Assembly: GCF_029222905.1 (NCBI RefSeq)
Contig: NZ_JARHUE010000006.1
Coordinates: forward strand, 62,001-126,000
From: Neptuniibacter sp. CAU 1671
Lineage (GTDB): Bacteria > Pseudomonadota > Gammaproteobacteria > Pseudomonadales > Balneatricaceae
DNA: 64,000 nucleotides
Direction: 5' to 3'
The notes below the pieces were generated by a model. That model searched no databases. It saw nothing but the letters and a program-made list of their open reading frames with translations, and had not been told where the DNA came from. Position numbers and translations under genes: made by a program. Shown piece by piece: positions 17,744-27,389 of this stretch; position 1 is the stretch's first letter, and every line of letters begins with the position of its first letter.

Positions 17744-18136
17744 ATGACCGAACACGACGATAAAATCCGACTGGATAAATGGCTTTGGGCCGCACGTTTC
17801 TACAAGACACGCGCGATTGCTAAGCAGATGATCGAAGGTGGCAAAGTCCACTACAACGGTCAGCGCACCAAGTGCAGCCGACATGTCGAGATTGGCGCGG
17901 AAATTCAGGTCAGGCAGGGGTTTGAAGAGAAGACGGTGGTGGTGAAAGCGCTGTCTGATCAACGTCGCGGCGCACCGGAGGCGCAAAAACTTTATCAGGA
18001 AACCGATAAGAGCCTTAAGTTGCGTGAACAGCATGCCGCTGAGCGTAAGGTGAATGGCTGCAGCCTGAATCCACGCCATCGACCGAATAAAAAAGAGCGT
18101 CGACAGATTGTCTCTTTCAAGGATCAGGTTGGTTGA
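17744..18136 (+). CDS. hslR: Heat shock protein 15, ribosome-associated S4-domain protein
   Basis: 130 residues. An S4 RNA-binding domain fills the N-terminal part (IRLDKWLWAARFYKTRAIAKQMIEGGKVHYNG, about residues 7-40), followed by a highly basic tail (NPRHRPNKKERRQI). Hsp15 binds the 50S subunit with a stalled nascent chain and recycles it. It is directly adjacent to yrfG with no gap, so it is cotranscribed and likely translationally coupled. Confidence 0.93.
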   Translation: MTEHDDKIRLDKWLWAARFYKTRAIAKQMIEGGKVHYNGQRTKCSRHVEIGAEIQVRQGFEEKTVVVKALSDQRRGAPEAQKLYQETDKSLKLREQHAAERKVNGCSLNPRHRPNKKERRQIVSFKDQVG

Positions 18137-18206
18137 GTTTTACCTCTCCGACAGCGGAAATCCTTGTGATAAAATGACCGCTTTAATTTGGTAATCCAGT
18201 TCCGGT

Positions 18207-19079
18207 ATGAGTAACCCAGATCAGATTCAACGTATCCTGTTTGATAACCTTGATGTTCGCGGTGTTGTCGCCGGTCTTCAGCAAACCTGCACGGATAACT
18301 TCAGCAACCATAACTACCCGCCACGCATTCGTCAGATTTTGGGTGAAATGCTCGCCGCTGTAAGCCTGTTGAGCTCCAGTCTGAAGTTTGATGGCCGCCT
18401 TATTCTGCAGGCGCAGGGTGCCGGCCAGATTCGACTTCTGCTGGCGGAATGTACCCATCAGAACAACCTCAGAGCGATTGCCCGTTTCGATGACGCGCCG
18501 GCCGATGACAGCGCCTTTTCTGATCTGCTGCAGGAAGGCCAGTTGATCCTGACGCTGGAGCCGGAAAAGGGTAACCGCTATCAGGGTGTTGTGCCGCTGG
18601 AAGCGGACACTCTCTCAGGCTGTCTGGAAGCGTATTTTGCCGCGTCGGAACAGTTGCCGACGCAGGTGCATCTGGCCTGTGATGGAGAGCGTGCTGCTGG
18701 CTTTATGCTGCAGGTTTTGCCTGCCGCGGGCACCGGCGCTGAAGACTGGTCACATATCAGCCAGTTGGGAGCGACACTGAAATCTGAAGAGTTGCTGCAG
18801 TTGGATAATGAAACGCTGCTATACCGGTTATTTCATCAGGAGGCCTGTCGCCTGTATGAACCGGAGGCGCTGCGTTTCCGCTGCACCTGTTCACGCGAAC
18901 GCAGTGCAGCATCACTGAAAATGCTGGACCCGGATGAGCTGCATCAGCTATTGGCAGAGCAGGGTGAAATTGCGGTAGATTGTCAGTTCTGCAACGCTCA
19001 TTACCGTTTTGATGCAACAGATATTGAAGCCCTGTTTTCGCCGGATGGAACGACGGACTCATCGGGCCAGTTACACTGA
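18207..19079 (+). CDS. hslO: Redox-regulated chaperone Hsp33
   Basis: 290 residues. The C-terminal zinc switch is intact: Cys226 and Cys228 in RCTCSRE and Cys259 and Cys262 in DCQFCNAHY. Oxidation releases zinc and turns on holdase activity. The N-terminal core (QIQRILFDNLDVRGVVAGLQQT) is typical. It follows hslR after 70 bases. A GC-rich stem at 19092-19106 lies downstream. Confidence 0.95.
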   Translation: MSNPDQIQRILFDNLDVRGVVAGLQQTCTDNFSNHNYPPRIRQILGEMLAAVSLLSSSLKFDGRLILQAQGAGQIRLLLAECTHQNNLRAIARFDDAPADDSAFSDLLQEGQLILTLEPEKGNRYQGVVPLEADTLSGCLEAYFAASEQLPTQVHLACDGERAAGFMLQVLPAAGTGAEDWSHISQLGATLKSEELLQLDNETLLYRLFHQEACRLYEPEALRFRCTCSRERSAASLKMLDPDELHQLLAEQGEIAVDCQFCNAHYRFDATDIEALFSPDGTTDSSGQLH

Positions 19080-19231
19080 TTTATCTGGCCTGCCCGCTTG
19101 CCGGGCGGACCAGCGATTATTGGATGGTACTTTGTGCTTTTTTTGTGCATAATACGCCTCCTTAAATTCCGGCACCTAGACCACAAGTTAATAGGTAACG
19201 TTATTGGCGCCTAAGCCAAGGGAAACCAGTA

Positions 19232-20779
19232 ATGACCAAAGATTGCGAAACTTTTGCCCAGATTAACCTGACACCCGCACAGCTTGTTGAGAAAGCGATT
19301 CAAAACGGCGAGGGTACACTGGCCGACACGGGTGCGCTGGTGGTAACCACCGGTAAGCGTACCGGTCGTTCACCGATGGATCGGTTTATCGTTGAAGAAC
19401 CAAGCACCGCTGATGCGATTGACTGGGGCAACATCAACCGTCCGTTTGACGCAGAAAAATTTGATGCGCTTTGGTCACGGGTTGAAGAGTATCTGGCCGA
19501 CAAAGAGCACTTTGTTTCTAATGTCCACGTTGGCTCTGATCACAATCATTACCTGCCGGTTAAAATGACGACTCAGACTGCCTGGCAGAATCTGTTTGGT
19601 CTGAACCTGTTTATTCGTCCACACGAGTACAACCCGAAAGGCAAAGAAGAGTGGCAGATTCTGAACGTTGCCGGTTTCGAGTGTGATCCTGAGCGTGATG
19701 GCACCAACAGCGATGGCGCTGTGATCATTAACTTTGTGAAGCGCAAAGTCTTGCTGGCGGGTATGCGTTATGCCGGCGAAATGAAAAAGGCGATGTTCTC
19801 TGTACAGAACTTCCTGCTGCCTGAAAAAGACGTTCTGCCGATGCACTGCTCTGCAAACATCGGTGAAGATGGCTCTACCACCCTGTTCTTCGGTCTGTCC
19901 GGTACCGGTAAGACTACCCTGTCTGCTGATCCTGAGCGTTATCTGATCGGTGACGACGAGCACGGTTGGGGCAAAGGCGTTGTCTTCAATATTGAAGGTG
20001 GCTGTTACGCCAAGACCATCAATCTGAGCAAGAAAAACGAACCGATCATCTGGGATGCTATCCGTTTTGGTGCCATCGTTGAAAACGTGGTACTGGATGA
20101 GAAACGTCACGCTGATTACAACGACGTATCCCTGACTGAAAACGGCCGTTGTGCATACCCGCTGGAACACGTAGACAAACGTTCTGCGACCAACATGGGT
20201 GACGAGCCGAATTCAATTGTATTCCTGACCTGTGACCTGACCGGTGTTTTGCCTCCGGTGTCTATCCTGACGAAAGAAGCGGCTGCGTACCACTTCCTGT
20301 CTGGTTACACCGCGCTGGTAGGTTCGACTGAAATGGGTTCCGGCGGTGGTATTAAATCCACCTTCTCTACCTGTTTCGGCGCGCCATTCTTCCCGCGTCC
20401 AGCGCACGTATACGCTGACCTGCTGATGAAGCGTATCGAAGAGTTCGGCTCCAAAGTATTCCTGGTTAACACCGGTTGGACCGGTGGTTCTTACGGTGTG
20501 GGTGAGCGTTTCAGCATCCCGACTACCCGTAGCATCATCAGTGCAGTTCAGAATGGCGCACTGAAAGATGTTGAGACCACCAAGCTGGCTGGCCTGAATA
20601 TCGAAATCCCAGTGCATGTGCCGGGTGTTGATTCCAAGCTGCTGAACCCGCGCGAAACCTGGGCTGACCAGGCAGCGTATGATGATGCTGCACAGAATCT
20701 GATCAGTCAGTTCGTTAATAACTTCAAGAAGTTTGAAGGCGTGTCTGAAGAGATCGTGGCTGCAGGTCCTCAGCTTTAA
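19232..20779 (+). CDS. pckA: ATP-dependent phosphoenolpyruvate carboxykinase
   Basis: 515 residues. Substrate and nucleotide motifs are TGKRTGRSP (about residue 44), P-loop [14 protein letters not shown] (about 221), LIGDDEHGW with metal-binding Asp, and GGCYAKTI. It converts oxaloacetate to PEP, the entry to gluconeogenesis, which fits growth on C4-dicarboxylates imported by dctPQM. A CATAAT element (19148-19153) may be part of the promoter. Codon use is strongly biased, suggesting high expression. A strong terminator follows. Confidence 0.97.
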   Translation: MTKDCETFAQINLTPAQLVEKAIQNGEGTLADTGALVVTTGKRTGRSPMDRFIVEEPSTADAIDWGNINRPFDAEKFDALWSRVEEYLADKEHFVSNVHVGSDHNHYLPVKMTTQTAWQNLFGLNLFIRPHEYNPKGKEEWQILNVAGFECDPERDGTNSDGAVIINFVKRKVLLAGMRYAGEMKKAMFSVQNFLLPEKDVLPMHCSANIGEDGSTTLFFGLSGTGKTTLSADPERYLIGDDEHGWGKGVVFNIEGGCYAKTINLSKKNEPIIWDAIRFGAIVENVVLDEKRHADYNDVSLTENGRCAYPLEHVDKRSATNMGDEPNSIVFLTCDLTGVLPPVSILTKEAAAYHFLSGYTALVGSTEMGSGGGIKSTFSTCFGAPFFPRPAHVYADLLMKRIEEFGSKVFLVNTGWTGGSYGVGERFSIPTTRSIISAVQNGALKDVETTKLAGLNIEIPVHVPGVDSKLLNPRETWADQAAYDDAAQNLISQFVNNFKKFEGVSEEIVAAGPQL

Positions 20780-20791
20780 AACAGTACAAGT

Positions 20792-20823
20792 AAAAAAGCC
20801 TCGCGAATGCGGGGCTTTTTTTT
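20792..20823. terminator. Bidirectional terminator between pckA and the GGDEF/EAL gene
   Basis: AAAAAAGCC...GGGGCTTTTTTTT with stem AAGCCTCGC/GCGGGGCTT (one G-U pair) and a four-base loop, 13 bases after the pckA stop. A's on one side and T's on the other let it work in both directions. Confidence 0.88.
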
Positions 20824-20849
20824 GGCTGTTCGTCGAAGGCAGGGGAGGC

Positions 20850-23585
20850 TCAGGGAGTTTCCGCAGTGATTCTTTGGCTGGGACTGAAACCCTGATTGTT
20901 AAATAGTTCCTCATTCTGATGCAGTAATAACAGGACGTCTGTAAACGGCTGAGGCTTGCCGATACCATAACCCTGTGCATAGTTGACCCCGATGTGCTGC
21001 AACATCTGCATGATCTGAGTGTTTTCGACATATTCGGCAATGGTCTGCATGCCCATGATCTGGCCTATCTCATTGATGGATTTAATCATCGCATGATAGA
21101 CAGGGTCTTCAGCGATATCCTTAACAAACATGCCATCTATTTTCAGATAGTCGACCGGTAGATTCTTTAGATAGCCAAATGAGGATAGACCGCTGCCAAA
21201 GTCATCCAGCGCAAACTGGCAGCCAAACTGCTTCAGGGTTTTGATGAATGATACCGCCATGCTTAATCTGGAGATGGCTGCTGTTTCGGTGATTTCAAAG
21301 CAGATCTTATTGCCATCGATATCGTGCTCACTGAGTTGAGCAATAATAAAATCCAGAAAGCCCGGATTGGCGACCGACTGGCCTGAAATATTGATGGAGA
21401 AGAACTGGACATGAGCCGTGCAGGAACGATTTTCGGCAATGGTTTTGAAGGCATTTGAAATAACCCAGTGATCAATGTTTTCGGCCAGGTCATAACGTTC
21501 AGCCGCGGGTAAAAACAGCCCGGGGGCAATCAGTTCCCCGTTTGCGTCCTTCATTCTGACCAGCAGTTCGTAATGCACATCTTCCGACTGGGTTAGTGGC
21601 ATGATGGTTTGGGCAAACAGGCAAAACCGATCTTCCTCCAGTGCCTTATGTATCCGGGAAACCCAGCGGATTTCACCTTCACGTTCGGCCAGCGTGATAT
21701 CGTCTACTTCATATACGTGAATACGGTTGCGGCCCAGATCTTTAGCGGCATAACAAGCAGCATCTGCTTGTCGCAGCAGCTCTGTCAGATTTGGCGTTGT
21801 TTCATTAATCGCGACCAGTCCTATACTCACCCCGATTTTAAAAATATTGTCTTCCCAGCTGAACGGGTAATCCTGAATCGCATTTTGCAGCAAGGTGGTG
21901 ATGTTCTGGGCCTGCTCGAGGGAGCAGTGTTCCATCAGAATGGCAAATTCGTCTCCTCCCAGCCGGGCCAGCGTATCTCTTTGTCGCACCCTCTCCCGCA
22001 AGACCATGGCTACCTGGCGCAGCAGTTCGTCACCGGCGATATGCCCACAGGTATCATTTACTACCTTGAACTGGTCCAGATCCATAAAACACAGAGCATG
22101 CGTGCTTTTATCCGTTCTGACCTTGGTCAACAGTCTGTTTGCCCGCTGTTCAAACTCACTGCGGTTGAGGATGCCTGTCAGGGCGTCATGGCTGGCCTGA
22201 TGATTCAGCTTGTTGGATAGCAGGTGTTCTTTGGTGATGTCTTCCTGGGTGGAGATATAATGCGTGATCTCCCCCTGACTGTTGTCGATGCTGGATATAG
22301 AAACCCGGCTCCAGTAGGTGTCGCCATTTTTTTTACGATTCTGCACTGTGCCTTGCCATACCTCTCCCGAAGCGATGGTTTGCCACATCTCCTGATAGGT
22401 CTCTAAGGGCGTCGATTCTGAACGTAAGATACTGACGTTATGGCCGATTGCTTCTTCACTGCTGTAGCCGTTAATTTCGGTAAACCTTGGGTTTACATAT
22501 TCAATGATGCCGTTGTGGTCAGTGATGATCACGGTTGTTGAGGTTGACTCAACCGCGCGGGACAGTTTTTTCAGTTTCTCGTCGGTCATTTTGCGTTCGG
22601 TAATATCACGGGTGACCGCCAGGTGGGCAGTGATGTCACCCGATTTGTCCCGGAGAGGCGTGGCATGTGTTTCCACCCATTTCCGGCCACCCTGCAGACC
22701 GATAATTTCGTATTCCATGATGATGGATTGACCGTCGAACACCTTTTCATTCAGCTCGATAAACTTATCCCGGTGCTCAGGGGCGATCAGGTCGTACACC
22801 AGTGCGCCGTCCACTTCTGCAAAAGAGGGCGCCTCGATCAGCCCCAGCCCCGCCGGGTTCATGCTTAACAGGAGACCGTCGCGGGACACGGTTTTCACGC
22901 ATTCGGGTTCAGATTCCAGAATGGTGTTCAGCTTGGTGTTTGCAGATTTAAGTTCCTCTTTCGCCTGTTTGCTCTCGCTGATGTCACGGATAAAAGCACA
23001 GGCGCTTTCCTGGCCGTCAAAGGATAAGAAGTTCAAGGAGATTTCAACCGGGATGGATGTCTGATCCCGGGTTTTGAGTTCAGTGGTGACCCTGACACTG
23101 CCGGTGCCCTTCAGGTTCTGCCAAAAGGTGGTCCACTCTCCGATGGGTAGTGCATTCTGGATGTCGGAAATATCAAAGTTGAGAAGCTCTTTCCTGCTGT
23201 GACCGAGCATCTCACAGGACTTGGCGTTTGTGTCCAGCAGCTTCCCCTGTGAATCTATCCACATAATGGCTTCGCTGCTTTTGTCCAGCGACATTTTTTT
23301 ATAAAACAGGTTTCGGTTGATTGAATCGAGTTGGTTGAAATTGCGACGAATCAGCAGGCCGCCGGAGAACAGCAGGATGCTGATGGCCAGGAACAACAGT
23401 GCCGACGGTAAAGAGTGAGATTGGCTTAGATACAGAGAGAGTCCCTGATAGACCGCCATCAACACCAGACCGGAGGCGATGAAGATGCTGGCGTTCCTGC
23501 TTACCGCAGCCTGTTTGAATCGAAATGCCACTCCTGCAGTAATTAACAGCATCAGAATTGCAGCTATAGAAAGGGACGTGGCCAT
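20850..23585 (-). CDS. Membrane PAS-GGDEF-EAL cyclic di-GMP turnover protein
   Basis: 911 residues. Three N-terminal helices (about residues 5-85), three PAS domains (about 105-215, 225-340 and 345-465; the last with ITDHNGIIEYVNPRFTEINGYS), GGDEF (about 475-635) and EAL (about 650-900). The cyclase motif LGGDEFAI is intact, with an I-site RQRD five residues before it. In the EAL domain the signature reads ELLVRM instead of EALxR, but the other catalytic residues are present (FSINISG, FEITE, DDFGSG, LKIDG, AEYVE, QGYGIGKP), so phosphodiesterase activity is likely. Both enzyme halves may be active. The ribosome binding site is weak. Confidence 0.92.
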   Translation of the reverse strand: MATSLSIAAILMLLITAGVAFRFKQAAVSRNASIFIASGLVLMAVYQGLSLYLSQSHSLPSALLFLAISILLFSGGLLIRRNFNQLDSINRNLFYKKMSLDKSSEAIMWIDSQGKLLDTNAKSCEMLGHSRKELLNFDISDIQNALPIGEWTTFWQNLKGTGSVRVTTELKTRDQTSIPVEISLNFLSFDGQESACAFIRDISESKQAKEELKSANTKLNTILESEPECVKTVSRDGLLLSMNPAGLGLIEAPSFAEVDGALVYDLIAPEHRDKFIELNEKVFDGQSIIMEYEIIGLQGGRKWVETHATPLRDKSGDITAHLAVTRDITERKMTDEKLKKLSRAVESTSTTVIITDHNGIIEYVNPRFTEINGYSSEEAIGHNVSILRSESTPLETYQEMWQTIASGEVWQGTVQNRKKNGDTYWSRVSISSIDNSQGEITHYISTQEDITKEHLLSNKLNHQASHDALTGILNRSEFEQRANRLLTKVRTDKSTHALCFMDLDQFKVVNDTCGHIAGDELLRQVAMVLRERVRQRDTLARLGGDEFAILMEHCSLEQAQNITTLLQNAIQDYPFSWEDNIFKIGVSIGLVAINETTPNLTELLRQADAACYAAKDLGRNRIHVYEVDDITLAEREGEIRWVSRIHKALEEDRFCLFAQTIMPLTQSEDVHYELLVRMKDANGELIAPGLFLPAAERYDLAENIDHWVISNAFKTIAENRSCTAHVQFFSINISGQSVANPGFLDFIIAQLSEHDIDGNKICFEITETAAISRLSMAVSFIKTLKQFGCQFALDDFGSGLSSFGYLKNLPVDYLKIDGMFVKDIAEDPVYHAMIKSINEIGQIMGMQTIAEYVENTQIMQMLQHIGVNYAQGYGIGKPQPFTDVLLLLHQNEELFNNQGFSPSQRITAETP

Positions 23586-23774
23586 AGTGTGAACTCTGTG
23601 AGTGAGAGGTAGGCAAACTTAAAGTCACAAATCAGGGACCTTGTTCCTTTATAACCATTAAGTTCACAAGTCTTTTTTTAGTTATAGCAGAGCCTCAAGC
23701 CTTTAGGGCTAATCTAAATCATAGCGAAATATAGGCCAGATGGAATGCTGGCTTTTTAGAGTGAGCTGTTGGCG

Positions 23775-25289
23775 TCACTGGCATTTAAATTTGAAGTTAG
23801 CAGCACAGAGATATTCGGCTTCCTGTTCCAGTTCGGCATGGGTCAGCGGATGGTGTTCCAGCCAGCCTTCGGGAAAGCAGAGGGTCAGTTTTTTGCCGTC
23901 GGCGACATATTCAATTCCGGGCAGACGATCCTTGCTTCGGCTACGGTTCAGAACCACAGACAGGCGCAATAATACGCATAAGCGGGTAAAGGGTTCCTGC
24001 AGGCGTTCTGGCAGGGCTTTGAACTCATCCTTGGGGAATTTGCGCCGATGGCCGCGTACCAGCGTGGCAAGCTGGAGCTGGCTTTGATTGGTAAAGCCGG
24101 GAAGGTCGGAATTGTTCAGCAGGTAGGCGCTGTGTTTGTGATATTGGCTGTGCGCGATGGTCAGGCCGATCTCATGGGTACGGGCTGCCCAGCTCAGCAT
24201 ATCGTAATGCTCGGTATTCAGGTTCCAGGCTTGTTTGACCTGAGCCCAGGCGATTAGCGCGGTGTTCTCGACGCGTTCTGCCTGTTCGGTATCTACATGA
24301 TAACGTTGCATCAGAGCGTTAATGGTGCGGTCACGTACATCTTCATGTTGCAGTCGGCCAACCATGTCATAGAGCACCCCTTCACGCAGGGCGCCGTCGG
24401 AAAACTCCATGCGCTCGACATTCAGCGTATCGAAAATCGCACAGAGAATGGCACAGCCAGCAGGTAGCAGGTGCAGTCGTTCAGCTTTCAGGCCGGGCAG
24501 GTCCAGCTTCTCAAAATGATTCACCTTGAGAATGCGCTCTTTAAGGGAATTCAGGGCCTGTAAGGTCAGTGTGTCTTCACACCAGCCCAGTTGACTGCAG
24601 ACATTGCGGATTGCCTTAATGGTGCCTGAGGCGCCAACAGAACTGGTCCAGCCGTGTTTTTGGTATTCGGCGCGAATGGCCAGCAGTTCGCGGCAGGCGG
24701 TGGTATAAGCTCGTTTGAACCCTTCTGTGGTGATCTTTCCGTCCGGGAAAAAATACTGGCTGTAGGAGACGCAGCCTATGTGCAGACTCTCGGTCAGATG
24801 GGGCTCAAAGCGCTCGCCAATAATAAATTCGGTGCTGCCGCCGCCGATGTCGACCACCAGTCTTGGCCCGTGATCATCCGAGAGGGTGTGGGCTACGCCA
24901 AGGTAGATCAGGCGTGCTTCTTCGCGTCCGGCGATGATCTCCAGTGGGGCGCCAATCACTTTTTCTGCGGCTTCAATAAACGCCTGACTGTTTTGTGCCT
25001 CGCGCAGGGCATTGGTGCCAACTGCACGGATATTCTCTCGGGGCAGTTCGCTGATGCGTTGAGCAAACCGGCTCAGGCACTCCAGGCCTCTCTGCCAGGC
25101 GTCATCCATCAGCATGCCGTTGCTGTCTATGCCAGCGGCTAACTGTACTTTTTCTGAGAGGATATCGAGCGGGCGAATTTCGCCCTGCGTGTGCTGGGCT
25201 ACTACCATGTGAAAGCTGTTGGAACCCAGATCTATAGCTGCCAGCAGTTGTGACTCTTCAATCGGGCTGGCGGGGGTGTTCTCTGTCAT
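23775..25289 (-). CDS. ppx: Exopolyphosphatase (Ppx/GppA family)
   Basis: 504 residues, full length. ASKHA motifs: AAIDLGSNSFHMVVA (about residue 17), AVGTNALREA, VVDIGGGSTEFI (about 145) and GCVSYSQYFF. The C-terminal part has an HD-like domain (RTHEIGLTIAHSQYHKHSAY) typical of the long Ppx form. It degrades inorganic polyphosphate. GppA-type pppGpp hydrolysis cannot be excluded, but location beside divergent trxA-rho is the place of ppx in pseudomonads. Confidence 0.9.
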   Translation of the reverse strand: MTENTPASPIEESQLLAAIDLGSNSFHMVVAQHTQGEIRPLDILSEKVQLAAGIDSNGMLMDDAWQRGLECLSRFAQRISELPRENIRAVGTNALREAQNSQAFIEAAEKVIGAPLEIIAGREEARLIYLGVAHTLSDDHGPRLVVDIGGGSTEFIIGERFEPHLTESLHIGCVSYSQYFFPDGKITTEGFKRAYTTACRELLAIRAEYQKHGWTSSVGASGTIKAIRNVCSQLGWCEDTLTLQALNSLKERILKVNHFEKLDLPGLKAERLHLLPAGCAILCAIFDTLNVERMEFSDGALREGVLYDMVGRLQHEDVRDRTINALMQRYHVDTEQAERVENTALIAWAQVKQAWNLNTEHYDMLSWAARTHEIGLTIAHSQYHKHSAYLLNNSDLPGFTNQSQLQLATLVRGHRRKFPKDEFKALPERLQEPFTRLCVLLRLSVVLNRSRSKDRLPGIEYVADGKKLTLCFPEGWLEHHPLTHAELEQEAEYLCAANFKFKCQ

Positions 25290-25446
25290 TCGGTGAAGTA
25301 CCTCAGGCTGCTGACCGAACTGGCCCTGCGGGGCGATGGGGCGTGTGGCTGTAAGACTAACAGATGCCTGCCGGTGGTGCAGGCAAAAATTCAGGTCAGT
25401 GCGCCTATTAAACCGGCTAAAGAGGTTGGATTATCCATTTGGGGTG

Positions 25447-25476
25447 TTACAAAATCATGGCCTTGGATGGTATGAT
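25447..25476 (+). promoter_or_regulatory. Candidate trxA promoter
   Basis: TTACAA (25447-25452), 18 bases, TATGAT (25471-25476), about 43 bases before the trxA ATG. Confidence 0.5.
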
Positions 25477-25518
25477 CCTTGTCTGTATCAATTCTGGGTG
25501 CAATGGAGAACAGTCCCC

Positions 25519-25845
25519 ATGAGCGAAAACATTGTCAATGTCACTGATGCTTCTTTTGAAGATGAAGTGATTAAAGCAGAAGGTCCGGTATTGGTTGATT
25601 ACTGGGCTGAGTGGTGTGGTCCCTGCAAAATGATCGCTCCGGTATTGGAAGAAGTCGCAAAAGAATATGCCGGTCAGCTGAAAATTTGTAAGTTGAACAT
25701 CGACGAAAACAGCGAAACACCGCCAAAGTTTGGTATTCGCGGTATTCCTACCCTGATGTTGTTCAAAGGCGGTAACGTTGAAGCGACCAAAGTAGGCGCA
25801 CTGTCAAAATCACAGTTGTCTGCCTTCATTGAAGCGAACCTGTAA
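25519..25845 (+). CDS. trxA: Thioredoxin 1
   Basis: 108 residues, exactly the classical length. Redox centre WCGPC at residues 32-36, buried Asp27 and the cis-Pro loop [11 protein letters not shown]. It reduces protein disulfides in the cytoplasm. I start at ATG 25519 with GGAG at about 25505-25508; the in-frame extension upstream has no similarity. It stands before rho, separated by a terminator and a rho promoter. Confidence 0.97.
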   Translation: MSENIVNVTDASFEDEVIKAEGPVLVDYWAEWCGPCKMIAPVLEEVAKEYAGQLKICKLNIDENSETPPKFGIRGIPTLMLFKGGNVEATKVGALSKSQLSAFIEANL

Positions 25846-25853
25846 CCGGTTCC

Positions 25854-25892
25854 GGATGGGTAATGGATAAAAACATTACCCATTCCTTCTTT
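25854..25892 (+). terminator. trxA terminator
   Basis: GGATGGGTAATG pairs with CATTACCCATTCC (one bulged T) around an A-rich loop, followed by TTCTTT. It lies eight bases after the trxA stop and just before the rho promoter. Confidence 0.75.
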
Positions 25893-25899
25893 CCGGCTA

Positions 25900-25928
25900 T
25901 AGACAGCCTCCCGGCAACCTTTTATAGT
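25900..25928 (+). promoter_or_regulatory. rho promoter
   Basis: TAGACA (25900-25905), exactly 17 bases, TATAGT (25923-25928). It predicts a start near 25935 and a leader of about 120 bases. Confidence 0.7.
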
Positions 25929-25934
25929 GGAGCT

Positions 25935-26055
25935 GTTTAGTTGGTCGCCAACTCTCTCCAATTTACATGGCCCTGCCAGCTACTCGTCCGAACTCTCCCT
26001 TTTCCAGCCAATTAGCTATTGATTAATTTCAGCCTAGTGCTTGTTCCCTTCCATT
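25935..26055 (+). promoter_or_regulatory. C-rich rho leader, probable autoregulatory rut region
   Basis: The predicted leader begins with a hairpin AGTTGG/CCAACT (25939-25953) and continues as a cytosine-rich, guanine-poor stretch (about 25950-26020, with runs such as CTCTCTCC, CCCTGCC and CTCTCCC). Unstructured C-over-G bias is what Rho loads on. Rho limits its own synthesis by premature termination in its leader in E. coli; the same is inferred here. No Shine-Dalgarno sequence precedes the rho ATG. Confidence 0.55.
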
Positions 26056-27315
26056 ATGAATCTGACAGAATTAAAAACAAAAAGTGTTCCCGAACTGCTT
26101 GATATAGCACAGGGTATGGGCATGGATAACCTAGCTCGTTCCCGCAAGCAGGATGTTATTTTCGCGATCCTCAAACGCCATGCAAAAAGTGGTGAGGATA
26201 TTTACGGTGATGGTGTTCTGGAGATTCTGCAGGATGGATTTGGTTTCCTGCGCTCCGCTGACTCCTCCTATCTGGCAGGCCCTGATGATATTTATGTCTC
26301 GCCCAGCCAGATCCGACGTTTTAACCTGCGTACCGGTGATACGATCTCTGGCAAAATCCGTCCGCCAAAGGATGGTGAGCGCTACTTCGCGCTGCTGAAA
26401 GTTAATGAGATCAACTACGATCAGCCGGAAAACGCCAAGAACAAAATCCTGTTCGAAAACCTGACCCCGTTGTTTGCGCAGGAACGCCTGCGGATGGAGT
26501 TGGGTAACGGCAGTACCGAAGACCTGACGGCCCGCGTGATCGACCTGGTGTGCCCAATGGGTAAAGGTCAGCGTGCACTGCTGGTTTCACCGCCAAAAGC
26601 CGGTAAAACCCTGATGTTGCAGAACATTGCCAACAGCATTTCACGTAACAATCCGGAAACCTACCTGATTGTGCTGCTGATCGACGAGCGCCCTGAAGAG
26701 GTGACCGAGATGCAGCGTACTGTGCGTGGTGAAGTTGTGGCGTCCACCTTTGATGAGCCGCCGTCACGTCACGTGCAGGTAGCTGAGATGGTGCTGGAAA
26801 AAGCCAAACGTCTGACTGAACACAAAAAAGACGTTGTGATTCTGCTGGACTCCATCACCCGTCTGGCCCGTGCTTACAACACGGTGATCCCGTCTTCCGG
26901 CAAGGTATTGACCGGTGGTGTCGACGCACATGCACTGGAACGTCCTAAGCGTTTCTTCGGTGCCGCGCGTAACATTGAAGAGGGCGGCAGTCTGACCATC
27001 ATCGCAACAGCGCTGGTGGATACCGGTTCCAAAATGGATGAAGTTATCTTTGAAGAGTTCAAGGGTACCGGTAACTCTGAGGTGCACCTGGATCGTAAGA
27101 TTGCTGAAAAACGGGTATTCCCGGCAATCAACATTCGTCGTTCAGGCACCCGTCGTGAAGACCTGCTGACCACTGAAGATGAACTGCAGCGTATGTGGAT
27201 TCTGCGTAAATTGCTGGATCCGATGGAAGACACTGCAGCCACTGAGTTTGTCATCGATAAACTGAAAGACTTTAAAACGAATGATGAATTCTTCCTCTCC
27301 ATGAAACGTAAGTAA
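26056..27315 (+). CDS. rho: Transcription termination factor Rho
   Basis: 419 residues, identical in length to E. coli Rho. The N-terminal [15 protein letters not shown] and the cold-shock-like RNA-binding fold (about 50-125; [30 protein letters not shown]) are followed by the ATPase: P-loop PPKAGKTL (about 180), [13 protein letters not shown] and the Q/R-loop region. A hexameric RNA helicase that ends untranslated transcripts. ATG 26056 is chosen over the upstream TTG (26041) for family length. Neither has a purine-rich ribosome binding site. Confidence 0.97.
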   Translation: MNLTELKTKSVPELLDIAQGMGMDNLARSRKQDVIFAILKRHAKSGEDIYGDGVLEILQDGFGFLRSADSSYLAGPDDIYVSPSQIRRFNLRTGDTISGKIRPPKDGERYFALLKVNEINYDQPENAKNKILFENLTPLFAQERLRMELGNGSTEDLTARVIDLVCPMGKGQRALLVSPPKAGKTLMLQNIANSISRNNPETYLIVLLIDERPEEVTEMQRTVRGEVVASTFDEPPSRHVQVAEMVLEKAKRLTEHKKDVVILLDSITRLARAYNTVIPSSGKVLTGGVDAHALERPKRFFGAARNIEEGGSLTIIATALVDTGSKMDEVIFEEFKGTGNSEVHLDRKIAEKRVFPAINIRRSGTRREDLLTTEDELQRMWILRKLLDPMEDTAATEFVIDKLKDFKTNDEFFLSMKRK

Positions 27316-27332
27316 AATGGAGCAGGGTGATG

Positions 27333-27362
27333 AAGGGTAAGCCTGTGGCTTACCCTTTTTTA
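27333..27362 (+). terminator. rho terminator
   Basis: AAGGGTAAGCC pairs with GGCTTACCCTT over a three-base loop, followed by T's, 18 bases after the rho stop. Confidence 0.88.
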
Positions 27363-27389
27363 TGAATCAAGAATTAGACGCTGACCCGT

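Noticed and set aside
20213..21040. Long minus-strand open frame (275 codons) across the pckA 3' end
   Set aside because: It is antisense to the strongly biased pckA codons and overlaps the EAL gene; its composition (His, Cys, Arg, Thr rich) and lack of a domain mark it as a shadow.
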